DNA of 64,000 bases from Pseudomonadales bacterium (GTDB taxonomy: Bacteria > Pseudomonadota > Gammaproteobacteria > Pseudomonadales > Pseudohongiellaceae): the NCBI GenBank assembly GCA_022822865.1, contig JAJDYJ010000047.1, forward strand, positions 1 to 64,000, written 5' to 3'. Position 1 is the first letter of the stretch, and each line of letters starts with the position of its first letter. Shown here piece after piece: positions 16,126-24,984 of this stretch. The notes beneath the pieces were generated by a model. The model was given only the letters and a program-made list of their open reading frames with translations, had not been told where the DNA came from and did not search any database. A program made the position numbers and the translations under genes.

Positions 16126-18947
16126 TCCCCGGGCAGGAGTTCGCGCTGCCTCTGTTCCCGGTGCCGGAATTCCTCCTGCCAGGCAGAGACGTGATTGGCC
16201 GGCCTGATCTCAACCGCGGTCACCTTGTACTCCGGGCAATTGGTGGCCCAGTCGCTCAGGTCGGTGGTGACCACGTTGGTGCCGGTGGCCGGATGATGGA
16301 AGGTGGTGTAGACCACGCCGGGCGCGACGCGCTCCGTCACATCCGCCTTGAGCACGATCTCGCCCATGCGGCTGGAGATGGATACCCGGTCACCCGTGCG
16401 CACGCCGCGCAGCTCGGCGTCGCTTGGATGAATTTCCAGCCGGTCTTCGTCCAGCCATTCGATGTTTTCCGTGCGCCGGGTCTGGGTGCCTACATTGTAC
16501 TGGGTCAATATGCGGCCGGTGGTCAGGAGCAGTGGATACTTGCGGCTGGTGCGCTCGTCGGTCGGCTGATAGTCCGTGAGCATGAACCGGCCCTTGCCGC
16601 GCACGAATTGCGCCTCGTGCATGATGGGCGTGCCTTCGGGCGCGGAATCGTTGCAGGGCCATTGCACACTTCCCAGGCGGTCGAGCTTCTCGAAAGTGAC
16701 CCCCGCAAAGTCCGGCGTCAGGCTCGCGACCTCGGCCATGATGTCCTCGGCCGACTCGTAGTGCATGGGATAGCCCATCGCCGCCGAGAGGTCCTGCACC
16801 GCTTCCCATTCGGCCTTGCCGGACTTCGGTTGCATTACCTGGCGCACGCGGTTGATGCGCCGCTCGGCGTTGGTGAAGGTGCCGTCCTTTTCGAGAAAGG
16901 AGGTGCCGGGCAGGAAGATGTGCGCGAACTTGGCGGTCTCGTTCAGGAACAGATCCTGCACGATCACGCAATCCATATTGCCGAGCGCGGCTTCGACGCC
17001 TTGTGTGTTCGGATCCGACTGGGCGAGATCCTCGCCCTGGATGAAGATGCCCTTGAAACTGCCGCCGCGGGCGGCGTCGAGCATGTTCGGAATGCGCATG
17101 CCGGGCTCGGCCAGAAGCTTCACCTGCCAGGCGCTTTCGTATTTCTCGCGCACCGAGGCTTCGACGATCGGCTGATAGCCGGAAAGCTCATGGGGGAAGG
17201 AACCCATGTCGCAGGAGCCCTGGACGTTGTTCTGACCGCGCAGCGGACAGACGCCGACGCCCATGCGGCCGATGTTGCCGGTCGCCATGGCGAGATTGGC
17301 CATTGCCATGACCATGGTCGAACCCTGGCTGTGTTCGGTGACGCCGAGACCGTAATAGATGGCGGCATTTTTCGCCGATGTATAGAGATGGGCGGCGCTG
17401 CGGATGTCCGCCGCTGAGACGCCCGTTATTTCCTGCACGACTTCGGGGGCGTTTTCCGGGCGCGCCGCGAACTCGCGCCATTCCGCGAAGGATTCCGGAT
17501 CGCAGCGTTCGCGCACGAAGTCTTCGTCGACGAGTCCTTCGGTCACCACTACATGCGCGAAGGCGTTCATCATCGGCACATTGGTGCCGGGCAGCAGCGG
17601 CAGGTGCAACTCCGCCTCAATGTGCGGCGAACGCACCAGATCGATGCGTCTCGGATCCAGCACGATCAACCTGGCGCCCTGGCGAAGCCTGCGCTTGAGG
17701 AGCGACGCGAACACCGGGTGTCCGTCGGTGGGATTGGCGCCGATGACGACGATGGTGTCCGCCTGCAGGACCGAATCGAAATGCTGGGTGCCGGCCGAAG
17801 TTCCGTAGGTCTGCTTGAGGCCGTAGCCGGTGGGGGAATGGCAGACGCGCGCGCAGGTGTCCACATTGTTGCTGCCGAAGGCGGTCCGCACCATCTTCTG
17901 CACGGTCCAGATCTCTTCGTTGGTGCAGCGCGCCGAGGTGACGGCCCCGATGGAGTGCAAGCCATGCTCGGCCCGAATGGCCTTCAGGCGCGAGGCCGCC
18001 TCGGCGATGGCCTGGTCCCAGGAAACTTCGCGCCAGGGGTCGGTGATCCGGTCGCGGACGAGAGGTTTTACCACGCGCTCCGGGTGGTTCGCATAGCCCC
18101 AGGCGAAGCGCCCCTTGACGCAGGAATGGCCGTGATTGGCCTTGCCGAGCTTGTCCGGCACCATGCGCACGACCTGGTCGCCCTTGAGTTCGGCGCGGAA
18201 CGAGCAGCCGACGCCGCAATAGGCGCAGGTGGTTCGAACGCTGCGGTCCGGCACGCCTTCGTCGATCACCGTCTTCTCCATCAGCGTGGCGGTCGGGCAG
18301 GCCTGCACGCAGGCGCCGCAGGAAACGCATTCGGAATCGAAGAAGTCCTCCGCGCCGGTCGCCACCGTCGAATCGAAACCGCGCCCGGCGATGGTCAATG
18401 CGAACGTGCCCTGCACCTCGCTGCAGGCGCGCACGCAACGCGAGCAGACGATGCACTTGGAAGGGTCGAAACTGAAATAGGGATTGGAAGCGTCGACCGG
18501 GGCGCTCAGGTGATTTTCTCCCTCGTCGTAGCGGACCTCGCGCAAGCCCACGGCGCCGGCCATATCCTGGAGTTCGCAGTCCCCGTTGGCGCTGCAGGTG
18601 AGACAGTCGAGCGGATGATCGGAAATATAGAGTTCCATCACGCCGCGGCGGAGTTTGGCGATCTTCTCGCTTTGCGTTCGCACCGCCATGCCTTCGCGTA
18701 CGGGCTCGGTGCAGGATGCGTGGACACCGCGGCGCCCTTCGACCTCGACGAGGCACAGGCGGCAGGAACCGAACGCTTCCATATTGTCCGTCGCGCAAAG
18801 TTTCGGCACGGGAATGCCGGCCTCGATGGCGGCGCGCATAATGGAAGTGCCTGCCCGCACCTTGATTTGCGAGCCGTCGATGGTGACGGTTACCTGCTCC
18901 CCGTTCGCGGGGGCGGGTGTGCCGTAATCTGGATCGTCGAGTCTCAT
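16122..18947 (-). CDS. fdsA: NAD-dependent formate dehydrogenase alpha subunit (molybdopterin; N-terminal NuoG-like Fe-S domains)
   Basis: 2Fe-2S/4Fe-4S N-terminal motifs, CAYCGVGC, Cys (not Sec) active-site context ARVCHSPTGYG, MPT-binding regions. Confidence 0.93.
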   Translation of the reverse strand: MRLDDPDYGTPAPANGEQVTVTIDGSQIKVRAGTSIMRAAIEAGIPVPKLCATDNMEAFGSCRLCLVEVEGRRGVHASCTEPVREGMAVRTQSEKIAKLRRGVMELYISDHPLDCLTCSANGDCELQDMAGAVGLREVRYDEGENHLSAPVDASNPYFSFDPSKCIVCSRCVRACSEVQGTFALTIAGRGFDSTVATGAEDFFDSECVSCGACVQACPTATLMEKTVIDEGVPDRSVRTTCAYCGVGCSFRAELKGDQVVRMVPDKLGKANHGHSCVKGRFAWGYANHPERVVKPLVRDRITDPWREVSWDQAIAEAASRLKAIRAEHGLHSIGAVTSARCTNEEIWTVQKMVRTAFGSNNVDTCARVCHSPTGYGLKQTYGTSAGTQHFDSVLQADTIVVIGANPTDGHPVFASLLKRRLRQGARLIVLDPRRIDLVRSPHIEAELHLPLLPGTNVPMMNAFAHVVVTEGLVDEDFVRERCDPESFAEWREFAARPENAPEVVQEITGVSAADIRSAAHLYTSAKNAAIYYGLGVTEHSQGSTMVMAMANLAMATGNIGRMGVGVCPLRGQNNVQGSCDMGSFPHELSGYQPIVEASVREKYESAWQVKLLAEPGMRIPNMLDAARGGSFKGIFIQGEDLAQSDPNTQGVEAALGNMDCVIVQDLFLNETAKFAHIFLPGTSFLEKDGTFTNAERRINRVRQVMQPKSGKAEWEAVQDLSAAMGYPMHYESAEDIMAEVASLTPDFAGVTFEKLDRLGSVQWPCNDSAPEGTPIMHEAQFVRGKGRFMLTDYQPTDERTSRKYPLLLTTGRILTQYNVGTQTRRTENIEWLDEDRLEIHPSDAELRGVRTGDRVSISSRMGEIVLKADVTERVAPGVVYTTFHHPATGTNVVTTDLSDWATNCPEYKVTAVEIRPANHVSAWQEEFRHREQRQRELLPGE

Positions 18948-18954
18948 AAAAGGC

Positions 18955-20400
18955 CTACCCTTGTTTCCACTCCCCCTTGCGGGGCAAAGCTTCGCCCAGC
19001 GCGCTTCGCACCGGAATCGGGGTCATGCCTCCCATCTGACACAAGCTCGTCTGTTCCATCAGATCGCAAAGCTCGTCGATGACTTCAAGCCTGTCTTCAG
19101 TGTACTCGCCTGAAGCCAGCGCCGCTACAGCTTCTTTACCTCGCACCGAGCCGATCCGGCAGGGCGTGCACTTGCCGCAGGATTCGTGCGCGCAAAAGGC
19201 GAAGGCGTAATGGGCCTGCTGTACGAGATCGACCGTGTCTTCGAACACGACCAGTCCGCCATGCCCGATGCCGGCGCCCAATGCGGCCATGTCTTCGTAG
19301 CTGAGCGGCGTATCCAGATCGCGCTCGAAGAGATAGGCGCCGAGCGGACCGCCCACCTGCACCGCCCCGAAGGGGCGGCCCGTTCGCGTTCCGCCGCCCC
19401 AGTCCTCGATGAGTTCGCGCATAGTTACGCCGAAAGGCAGTTCATAGAGCCCGCCGCGCTTGATATTGCCCGCGAGCTGGAAGGTGCTGCTGCCCGTCGA
19501 AGCGCCGACGCCGATTTCGGCATAGGCCTTGCCGCCCATGTCGAGTATGCCCGGCACCGAGCAGAGAGTGATGACGTTGTGGACGAGCGTCGGCTGGCCG
19601 AACAGTCCGGCGACGGCGGGCACCGGCGGTTTGGCGCGAATTTCGCCGCGCTTGCCTTCGAGGCTTTCGAGCAGCGATGTCTCTTCGCCGCAGATATAGG
19701 CGCCGGCGCCGATGAAGAGTTCGATGTCGAATCTTTCCAGCAGCCCGAGCGTCCCGGCCTTGTCGATGGCGTTCGCGAAGATTTCGGCCGCGAGCGGGTA
19801 TTCGGAGCGCAGATAGACGATCCCCTTGTCGGCTCCGGTGGCATGGCCCGAGATCACCATGCCTTCGATCAACCGGAAGGGGTCGCCTTCCATGATGAGC
19901 CGGTCGGCGAAAGTGCCAGAATCGCCTTCGTCGGCGTTGACGACGATGTATTTCTGCGGCGCCGGCGTATCGTGTACGGTCTGCCACTTGATGTGCGCCG
20001 GGAAGCCCGCGCCGCCGCGGCCCCGGAGCCCGCTGGCCTTGATTTCCCCGATGATTTCGCGTGGTTCGCGTTCGAGTTGTTCGAGCAGCCAGGACGGGTC
20101 ATACTCCATGGGATCGATAAGGCCGCAGCGATCGAAAACGATGCGCTGCTGGCGCGCAATCTCGGGCAGTTCGGCCAGGGGCCCGAGAGCGACGGCATCC
20201 AGGGCGTCGAGATTCTGCACGGGTCCATAGGCCTCGCCGTCGATCACGAGCATGGGTTCGAGCCAGGCCAGCCCGAAACCCCCGGTGCGGACGACTTCAT
20301 GACCCCTCGCCTGCAATTCGCGCGCGAGATCGTTTGCGCCAAGCGCGTTGGCGAGGGTTTCGTTCGGCACCAGGGTGCGTTTCGCTTCGGCGCGGCTCAT
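18955..20400 (-). CDS. fdsB: NAD-dependent formate dehydrogenase beta subunit (NuoF-like)
   Basis: GLRGRGGAGFPAHIKWQ, ADEGDSGTFADRLIMEGDPF, ESCGKCTPCRIG motifs. Confidence 0.94.
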   Translation of the reverse strand: MSRAEAKRTLVPNETLANALGANDLARELQARGHEVVRTGGFGLAWLEPMLVIDGEAYGPVQNLDALDAVALGPLAELPEIARQQRIVFDRCGLIDPMEYDPSWLLEQLEREPREIIGEIKASGLRGRGGAGFPAHIKWQTVHDTPAPQKYIVVNADEGDSGTFADRLIMEGDPFRLIEGMVISGHATGADKGIVYLRSEYPLAAEIFANAIDKAGTLGLLERFDIELFIGAGAYICGEETSLLESLEGKRGEIRAKPPVPAVAGLFGQPTLVHNVITLCSVPGILDMGGKAYAEIGVGASTGSSTFQLAGNIKRGGLYELPFGVTMRELIEDWGGGTRTGRPFGAVQVGGPLGAYLFERDLDTPLSYEDMAALGAGIGHGGLVVFEDTVDLVQQAHYAFAFCAHESCGKCTPCRIGSVRGKEAVAALASGEYTEDRLEVIDELCDLMEQTSLCQMGGMTPIPVRSALGEALPRKGEWKQG

Positions 20401-20834
20401 GTGAGCAGTTCCTTCCCGGTCGCATGCACGATCACGCGCTCATTGACCATGGCGCACGGGCCCGAGGCGCAGAGGCCGAGACAGTAGACGCTTTCGAGGC
20501 TGACAGCGAGATCTTCGCTGGTCTCGCCGGGTTCAAGCCCAAGCGCCTCGGTTACTTCTTTCGTGAGCGCGCGCGAACCGACGGATTGGCAGGCTTCGGC
20601 CTGACATATGCGAATATGCCTGCGCCCTCGGGGCGAAGTGCGAAAGTCGGCGTAGAAAGAGACGATCCCGCGTACGTCCGCCAGGCTCAGGTTGAAGACA
20701 TCGGCGACGATGCGGACGTGCTCGTCCTCGATATGGCCATGGGATTCCACGATATTCCGCAGCGCGGTGACAGGCGCGCCCACTTGCCCGACGCAGGCGG
20801 CGACAAGCTCGCGAATGGCTTCGCTGTTCGGCAT
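20397..20834 (-). CDS. fdsG: NAD-dependent formate dehydrogenase gamma subunit (NuoE-like)
   Basis: FYADFRTSPRGRRHIRICQAEACQS...; YCLGLCASGPCAMV 2Fe-2S motif; 4-bp overlap with fdsB. Confidence 0.92.
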   Translation of the reverse strand: MPNSEAIRELVAACVGQVGAPVTALRNIVESHGHIEDEHVRIVADVFNLSLADVRGIVSFYADFRTSPRGRRHIRICQAEACQSVGSRALTKEVTEALGLEPGETSEDLAVSLESVYCLGLCASGPCAMVNERVIVHATGKELLT

Positions 20835-20916
20835 GAACCCGCACCTCCCATAGAGGAACCGTGAATTATAGCAAGGCGCAAGCGCCCTTCAGGACACGAA
20901 TTCTTGTAGCCGCGAC

Positions 20917-22089
20917 TTATTCAAGCGTCCATGCGACCCGGATCGGTTCGCTGCCGTAGATCAGCAAATCCGGTTCGGCTTCGCTGCTATAGGCGACCCA
21001 GAACTTCAGATTGACGCCTTCCAGGCCAAGGCGTATTCCGGTGAGGGCTTCGCGATACAGTTGATAACCATGGGCGGGATCGAAAACAGGCTGCCCGCGG
21101 GTGATGCCGTTCCTGCCGAGAATGATCAGTTCCATGGCGTGTTCGAGATTGCCGGGAGGCGTCGCGGCGGGCAATTCGCCGCCGGCCCAGGGATGCCATT
21201 CGCCTTCGGCGTTGCGCGCGAAATACCGGCCGTCTTCCGTTTCGGCGATGACATGGAGTTGACCGGGCTGGCCGCGGTGCGCGGGGTCGATCAGCACGGT
21301 GGTGTAGATATTGAATTCCTGCCAGGGCCGCAACGCCTCCCGCGCCGTCGCCCCGGCGTCCGCGCTGGCGTAGCCCGAGAAATGCGCCTGGATCGCCGCG
21401 CCGTTGCTTGCAACCGCCTCGCCGAGGGCCACCGGACAATATTCCCGGTTGCCCGAAATCACGGCGACGCCGCAGATGTCGTCCGGCGACAGCCGCTTGC
21501 GCCACTTGTGAGTAGGTCCGTAAGCCATGACCGCGGCATCGATATAGCCGTGCCCGAGCCCGAGGTTGTGACCGATCTCGTGCAGGGCCACCGAATAGAA
21601 ACTGGTTTCGTCGAACACCATCTGTTCGGCGCCGCCTTCGGCGTGTTCGAACATCTCGTTGAAAAAGATGTCGCCTTCGTCGATTACCCTCGCGTCCCCG
21701 GAACCGCCGAGAAAAGTCAGCGCCCAGCCCGCGGCTTGCGCCATCGAACCGCCGCCGCAGTTCGTCTCGCGCCAGGTGACGGTATTGATCTGGTTGCGCG
21801 CGGACGCGGAACCGGACGAACGGCGCGTACAATCCTCCGAGTCGCGCGTGACCGCGCTGAGATCGAAGTACGGAATCTCGGCGTTCCAGTAATGCACCGA
21901 ATCGTGGAACAGTGGGTCCCAGGCGTCGCCGTCGTCGGATTCCCCTGGCACCCAGACGTTCCAGGCAAGCCGGTTATCCTCCAGCGGCAGGTTATCGATG
22001 TCCTCGTACAGCGGCTTGTAGGAAAACGCTGAAGCGCAGGTGGCGGCCAGGGCCGCGACTGAAACGATTCTGAACATCCTTCGCTTCAT
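20917..22089 (-). CDS. Secreted zinc metalloprotease, matrixin-like
   Basis: HExxHxxGxxH motif HEIGHNLGLGH; signal peptide from MKRRMFRIVSVAALAATCASAFS; start moved to 22089. Confidence 0.82.
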   Translation of the reverse strand: MKRRMFRIVSVAALAATCASAFSYKPLYEDIDNLPLEDNRLAWNVWVPGESDDGDAWDPLFHDSVHYWNAEIPYFDLSAVTRDSEDCTRRSSGSASARNQINTVTWRETNCGGGSMAQAAGWALTFLGGSGDARVIDEGDIFFNEMFEHAEGGAEQMVFDETSFYSVALHEIGHNLGLGHGYIDAAVMAYGPTHKWRKRLSPDDICGVAVISGNREYCPVALGEAVASNGAAIQAHFSGYASADAGATAREALRPWQEFNIYTTVLIDPAHRGQPGQLHVIAETEDGRYFARNAEGEWHPWAGGELPAATPPGNLEHAMELIILGRNGITRGQPVFDPAHGYQLYREALTGIRLGLEGVNLKFWVAYSSEAEPDLLIYGSEPIRVAWTLE

Positions 22090-22126
22090 GTCCAAATCCC
22101 TCCGGGCCTGCCCCGCGGCCGCGCTG

Positions 22127-22615
22127 TTATTCCCCGACGACCCGGGCCCAGCGCAGTCTCGCCGTTGTCCTGCCGTTATTGCGCACTTCGAGGTACAGCG
22201 TATTCCCGTCGTCGGCGAATTCGTAGTAGCGCGACATGGCCTGGCCGAGCATGTTGCGATTGTAGGCGCCTTCCACATGATGAACGACCGCCTGCCGTTC
22301 GAGATCTACGCTGAAAGTGCCGAAATAGGCGATGTATCCCGCGCCGGCGCTGCCGGCGCCGTCGCTGTCGCCCCAGTCTTCCGGCATCAATTGCGCGTTC
22401 ATCAGGCCGGTCGCCTGATAATCGATCCGCCCCGTCGAGTAGGGACGCCGCACCACCTCCCCGTCTTCGCTGATCGCATTAAACCGGACCAGGCGCCAAC
22501 TTCCGAGCAACTGCGCCTTGACGGTTTCTGCACCGCCTGCCGGCTGCGCTTCGGCCGCGGGGATCAGCATCAGCATCGTCGGCAAGACAATCGACAGTAG
22601 TCCGATTCGTTTCAT
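22127..22615 (-). CDS. Secreted lipocalin-like domain protein
   Basis: Signal peptide MKRIGLLSIVLPTMLMLIPAAEA; QLLGSWRLVRFNAISEDGEVV...; start moved to 22615. Confidence 0.65.
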   Translation of the reverse strand: MKRIGLLSIVLPTMLMLIPAAEAQPAGGAETVKAQLLGSWRLVRFNAISEDGEVVRRPYSTGRIDYQATGLMNAQLMPEDWGDSDGAGSAGAGYIAYFGTFSVDLERQAVVHHVEGAYNRNMLGQAMSRYYEFADDGNTLYLEVRNNGRTTARLRWARVVGE

Positions 22616-22731
22616 GATGAATACCTCGATAAGCCAATCGGGACAACGAGTTGTCCACATGATACTTCAGGAATCCCGACGTTTGTCTATCACGTAGGCC
22701 GATGATTCTGAATCCCGCTAAACCAGTGGCG

Positions 22732-23724
22732 CTACTGGATCAGGGCGTCAAGTTCCTGCCGCCTGGCGCCCGCCAGGATGTCCTGCACCGCCCGGTTGCC
22801 TTCGTGGCAGGCCGACTCGTAAAGCAATTGCCCCGGCGGCATTCTCTGAAACGGCAGTTCGGCGACGATGGGCGCCGTGTAGGTCACGGGATCGACGATG
22901 GTATAGGAGTACAGCAGTTCGTTTTCCGACACGGCGGTAATTCGTTCCGTGACTTCGAATACTTCCGACGCGGCGATCTGGCTGAAACTGTGTTCCAGGC
23001 GAAAGCTGTTGGTGTGGATCACCAGGGTTTCGCCTTCCCAATGGCCGATGGAGTCTCCCATCCATTTCCGGATCGGAAAATCCGGATGTTCCTTGTTCAA
23101 TCTGACGATCCGCAGTTGTATCGCTTCCTCACTCAATATCGCCACGTAGTCTTCGGTCTGCACGATCTGGATATGCGTGCCGTCGAAGTTCGTCATCGTG
23201 GGCAGGGGCGGGCCGAGATGCAGGCAGCGTTCGCCCGGCGGGCGGGTTTCGGGCCCGTCGAAATTGTTGTTCATGATCGCCCCGTAGCGGCTGCCGAGTT
23301 CATCGGTGCCGGGGCGCAGGGGAAAGCGGCCGTTTTCCGGCTCGATGATCAGCGAAGTGCGCAACTCTCCGTTGATGCGCGCCACGGCTACCGGCAGGCC
23401 CGGCAGGAAATTCAGATCCGTGCGGAACTCGATGTCGCCGCCCGCGGGCGGCGGACCCCGGTCAGCGGCGACCGGCGCTTCCCGACTGGCTCGCGTTTCG
23501 GTCTGTTGCCGCTCGAACTCCGCGGCTTCGGCCTCGGTGTAGGCTCTCCTGTTGCCCAATTCGACGGGCCGCTGGACCGGCGTGGCAAAGCGTTTTTCCC
23601 AATAGCCCTGCAAGTCCGGCACGCCATGTTCGGTTCGCGGGGCGCGGTAAGCCGCTGAATCCTGCGCCGCGGCAAGTACCGGCCAGGCAATTGCCGTCAG
23701 CAGGACGATCAGCCGGCTTCCCAT
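22732..23724 (-). CDS. Secreted protein of unknown function (paralogue of 27199-28221)
   Basis: Signal peptide; shares GDSIGxWEGxTLVxxT and ACHEGNxAxxxxLxGARxxE with the second copy. Confidence 0.7.
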   Translation of the reverse strand: MGSRLIVLLTAIAWPVLAAAQDSAAYRAPRTEHGVPDLQGYWEKRFATPVQRPVELGNRRAYTEAEAAEFERQQTETRASREAPVAADRGPPPAGGDIEFRTDLNFLPGLPVAVARINGELRTSLIIEPENGRFPLRPGTDELGSRYGAIMNNNFDGPETRPPGERCLHLGPPLPTMTNFDGTHIQIVQTEDYVAILSEEAIQLRIVRLNKEHPDFPIRKWMGDSIGHWEGETLVIHTNSFRLEHSFSQIAASEVFEVTERITAVSENELLYSYTIVDPVTYTAPIVAELPFQRMPPGQLLYESACHEGNRAVQDILAGARRQELDALIQ

Positions 23725-23736
23725 CGCCGCTGCCGT

Positions 23737-24834
23737 TCAGCGCACCTTGATGTATTTCCGCAGACGCTGCGGGCGGGGTTCTCCCGCGAAGATATTGCCG
23801 TTGCGGTCGACGGCTATCGATTCCGCGCCGCTGCCGCCCTGGGTGATCGGCGGATTGTCGCCCATGTCGAGTATGAAGTGCTCGACCCAGCCGGTTTCCA
23901 CGTCACCGACCCGGATGCCCTTCTCCCACCCCGGATTCTGGGTCATGTCGGATTCGGAGTCGGCGACGTAAATCGTGCCGTCGGCCGAGATCCAGATGTC
24001 GCTGGGCATGCCGAACTGGGTCCAGACGGAAAGAAAATTGCCTTCCTGGTCGAAGATCGAAATGCGCTTGTTGCCACGGTCGGCGACGAAAATGCGGCCG
24101 TCCGGCGCCATCGCCAGGGCGTGGGGGCCGAGCAATTGGCCCGGGCCGTAGCCGGTTTCGGCAAAATCCATGATGAACTCGCCGTCCGCGGAATATTTCA
24201 CGATGCGGTTGTTGCCGTTGTTGTTATGGCCGTCGGCGACGAAGATGTCCCCGTTCGGCGCGGTCACGATATCGCTGGGGTTGGTGAAATGATATTGACC
24301 GTCTCCCGACACGCCAGCCTCGCCCAGCGTCATGAGAACCTCGCCGGCGGGCGAGAACTTGAATACCTGGTGGCCATAGGGGGCGCCCGAAGGCGATTCG
24401 CCGGCGCCGGCTTCGGTGACCCAGATGTTGCCGTCGCCGTCGACGTGCAAGCCATGGGGCCAGGCGAACATGCGGCTGCCGAATTCGGTGACGACATTGC
24501 CGTCGGGGTCGAATTTCAGGATGGGATCGAGATCCGACTGGTCGCAATAGGTCTGGCTGCCCCGCGGCGTACCGTCGTTGCCGCAACGCACGATCGCCCA
24601 GAGATGTTCGCCGTCGTTATCGATATGGACGCCACCGGGCGAACCCATCGCCCGATCGCCGGGAAGTTTGGCCCAGGGTTGGCCGATCAGGCCCGGGCCG
24701 GTTCCGGCTTGCAGCCCGTCCGCCGGCCGCCAGGGATTGCGCCCGGACTGGGCGCTTACCTCCGCCGCCGCCATACTCAGCGCCAGCAGTATTCCCAGCA
24801 CCGCGGCGAATTTTCTCTCTGCTGGTTCAATCAT
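23737..24834 (-). CDS. NHL-repeat beta-propeller secreted protein (peptidyl-amidating-lyase-like)
   Basis: Repeated DGxIFVADRGNKRISIFDQEG / PHGLHVDGDGNIWVTEAGAG motifs; signal peptide. Confidence 0.82.
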   Translation of the reverse strand: MIEPAERKFAAVLGILLALSMAAAEVSAQSGRNPWRPADGLQAGTGPGLIGQPWAKLPGDRAMGSPGGVHIDNDGEHLWAIVRCGNDGTPRGSQTYCDQSDLDPILKFDPDGNVVTEFGSRMFAWPHGLHVDGDGNIWVTEAGAGESPSGAPYGHQVFKFSPAGEVLMTLGEAGVSGDGQYHFTNPSDIVTAPNGDIFVADGHNNNGNNRIVKYSADGEFIMDFAETGYGPGQLLGPHALAMAPDGRIFVADRGNKRISIFDQEGNFLSVWTQFGMPSDIWISADGTIYVADSESDMTQNPGWEKGIRVGDVETGWVEHFILDMGDNPPITQGGSGAESIAVDRNGNIFAGEPRPQRLRKYIKVR

Positions 24835-24984
24835 GGGAAACGCTCCTCAAAATGCACACCATCGAATTGAAAAGCTATAGCGATGACCAATGGATGTCCA
24901 GCCTGAGCTTGTGCTCTTTTCGCCGTGCGCCCGCTGTGGCATTCTCATGTCCAGAGAGTTCAACGCACCTTCAGGGGGCTGAGA

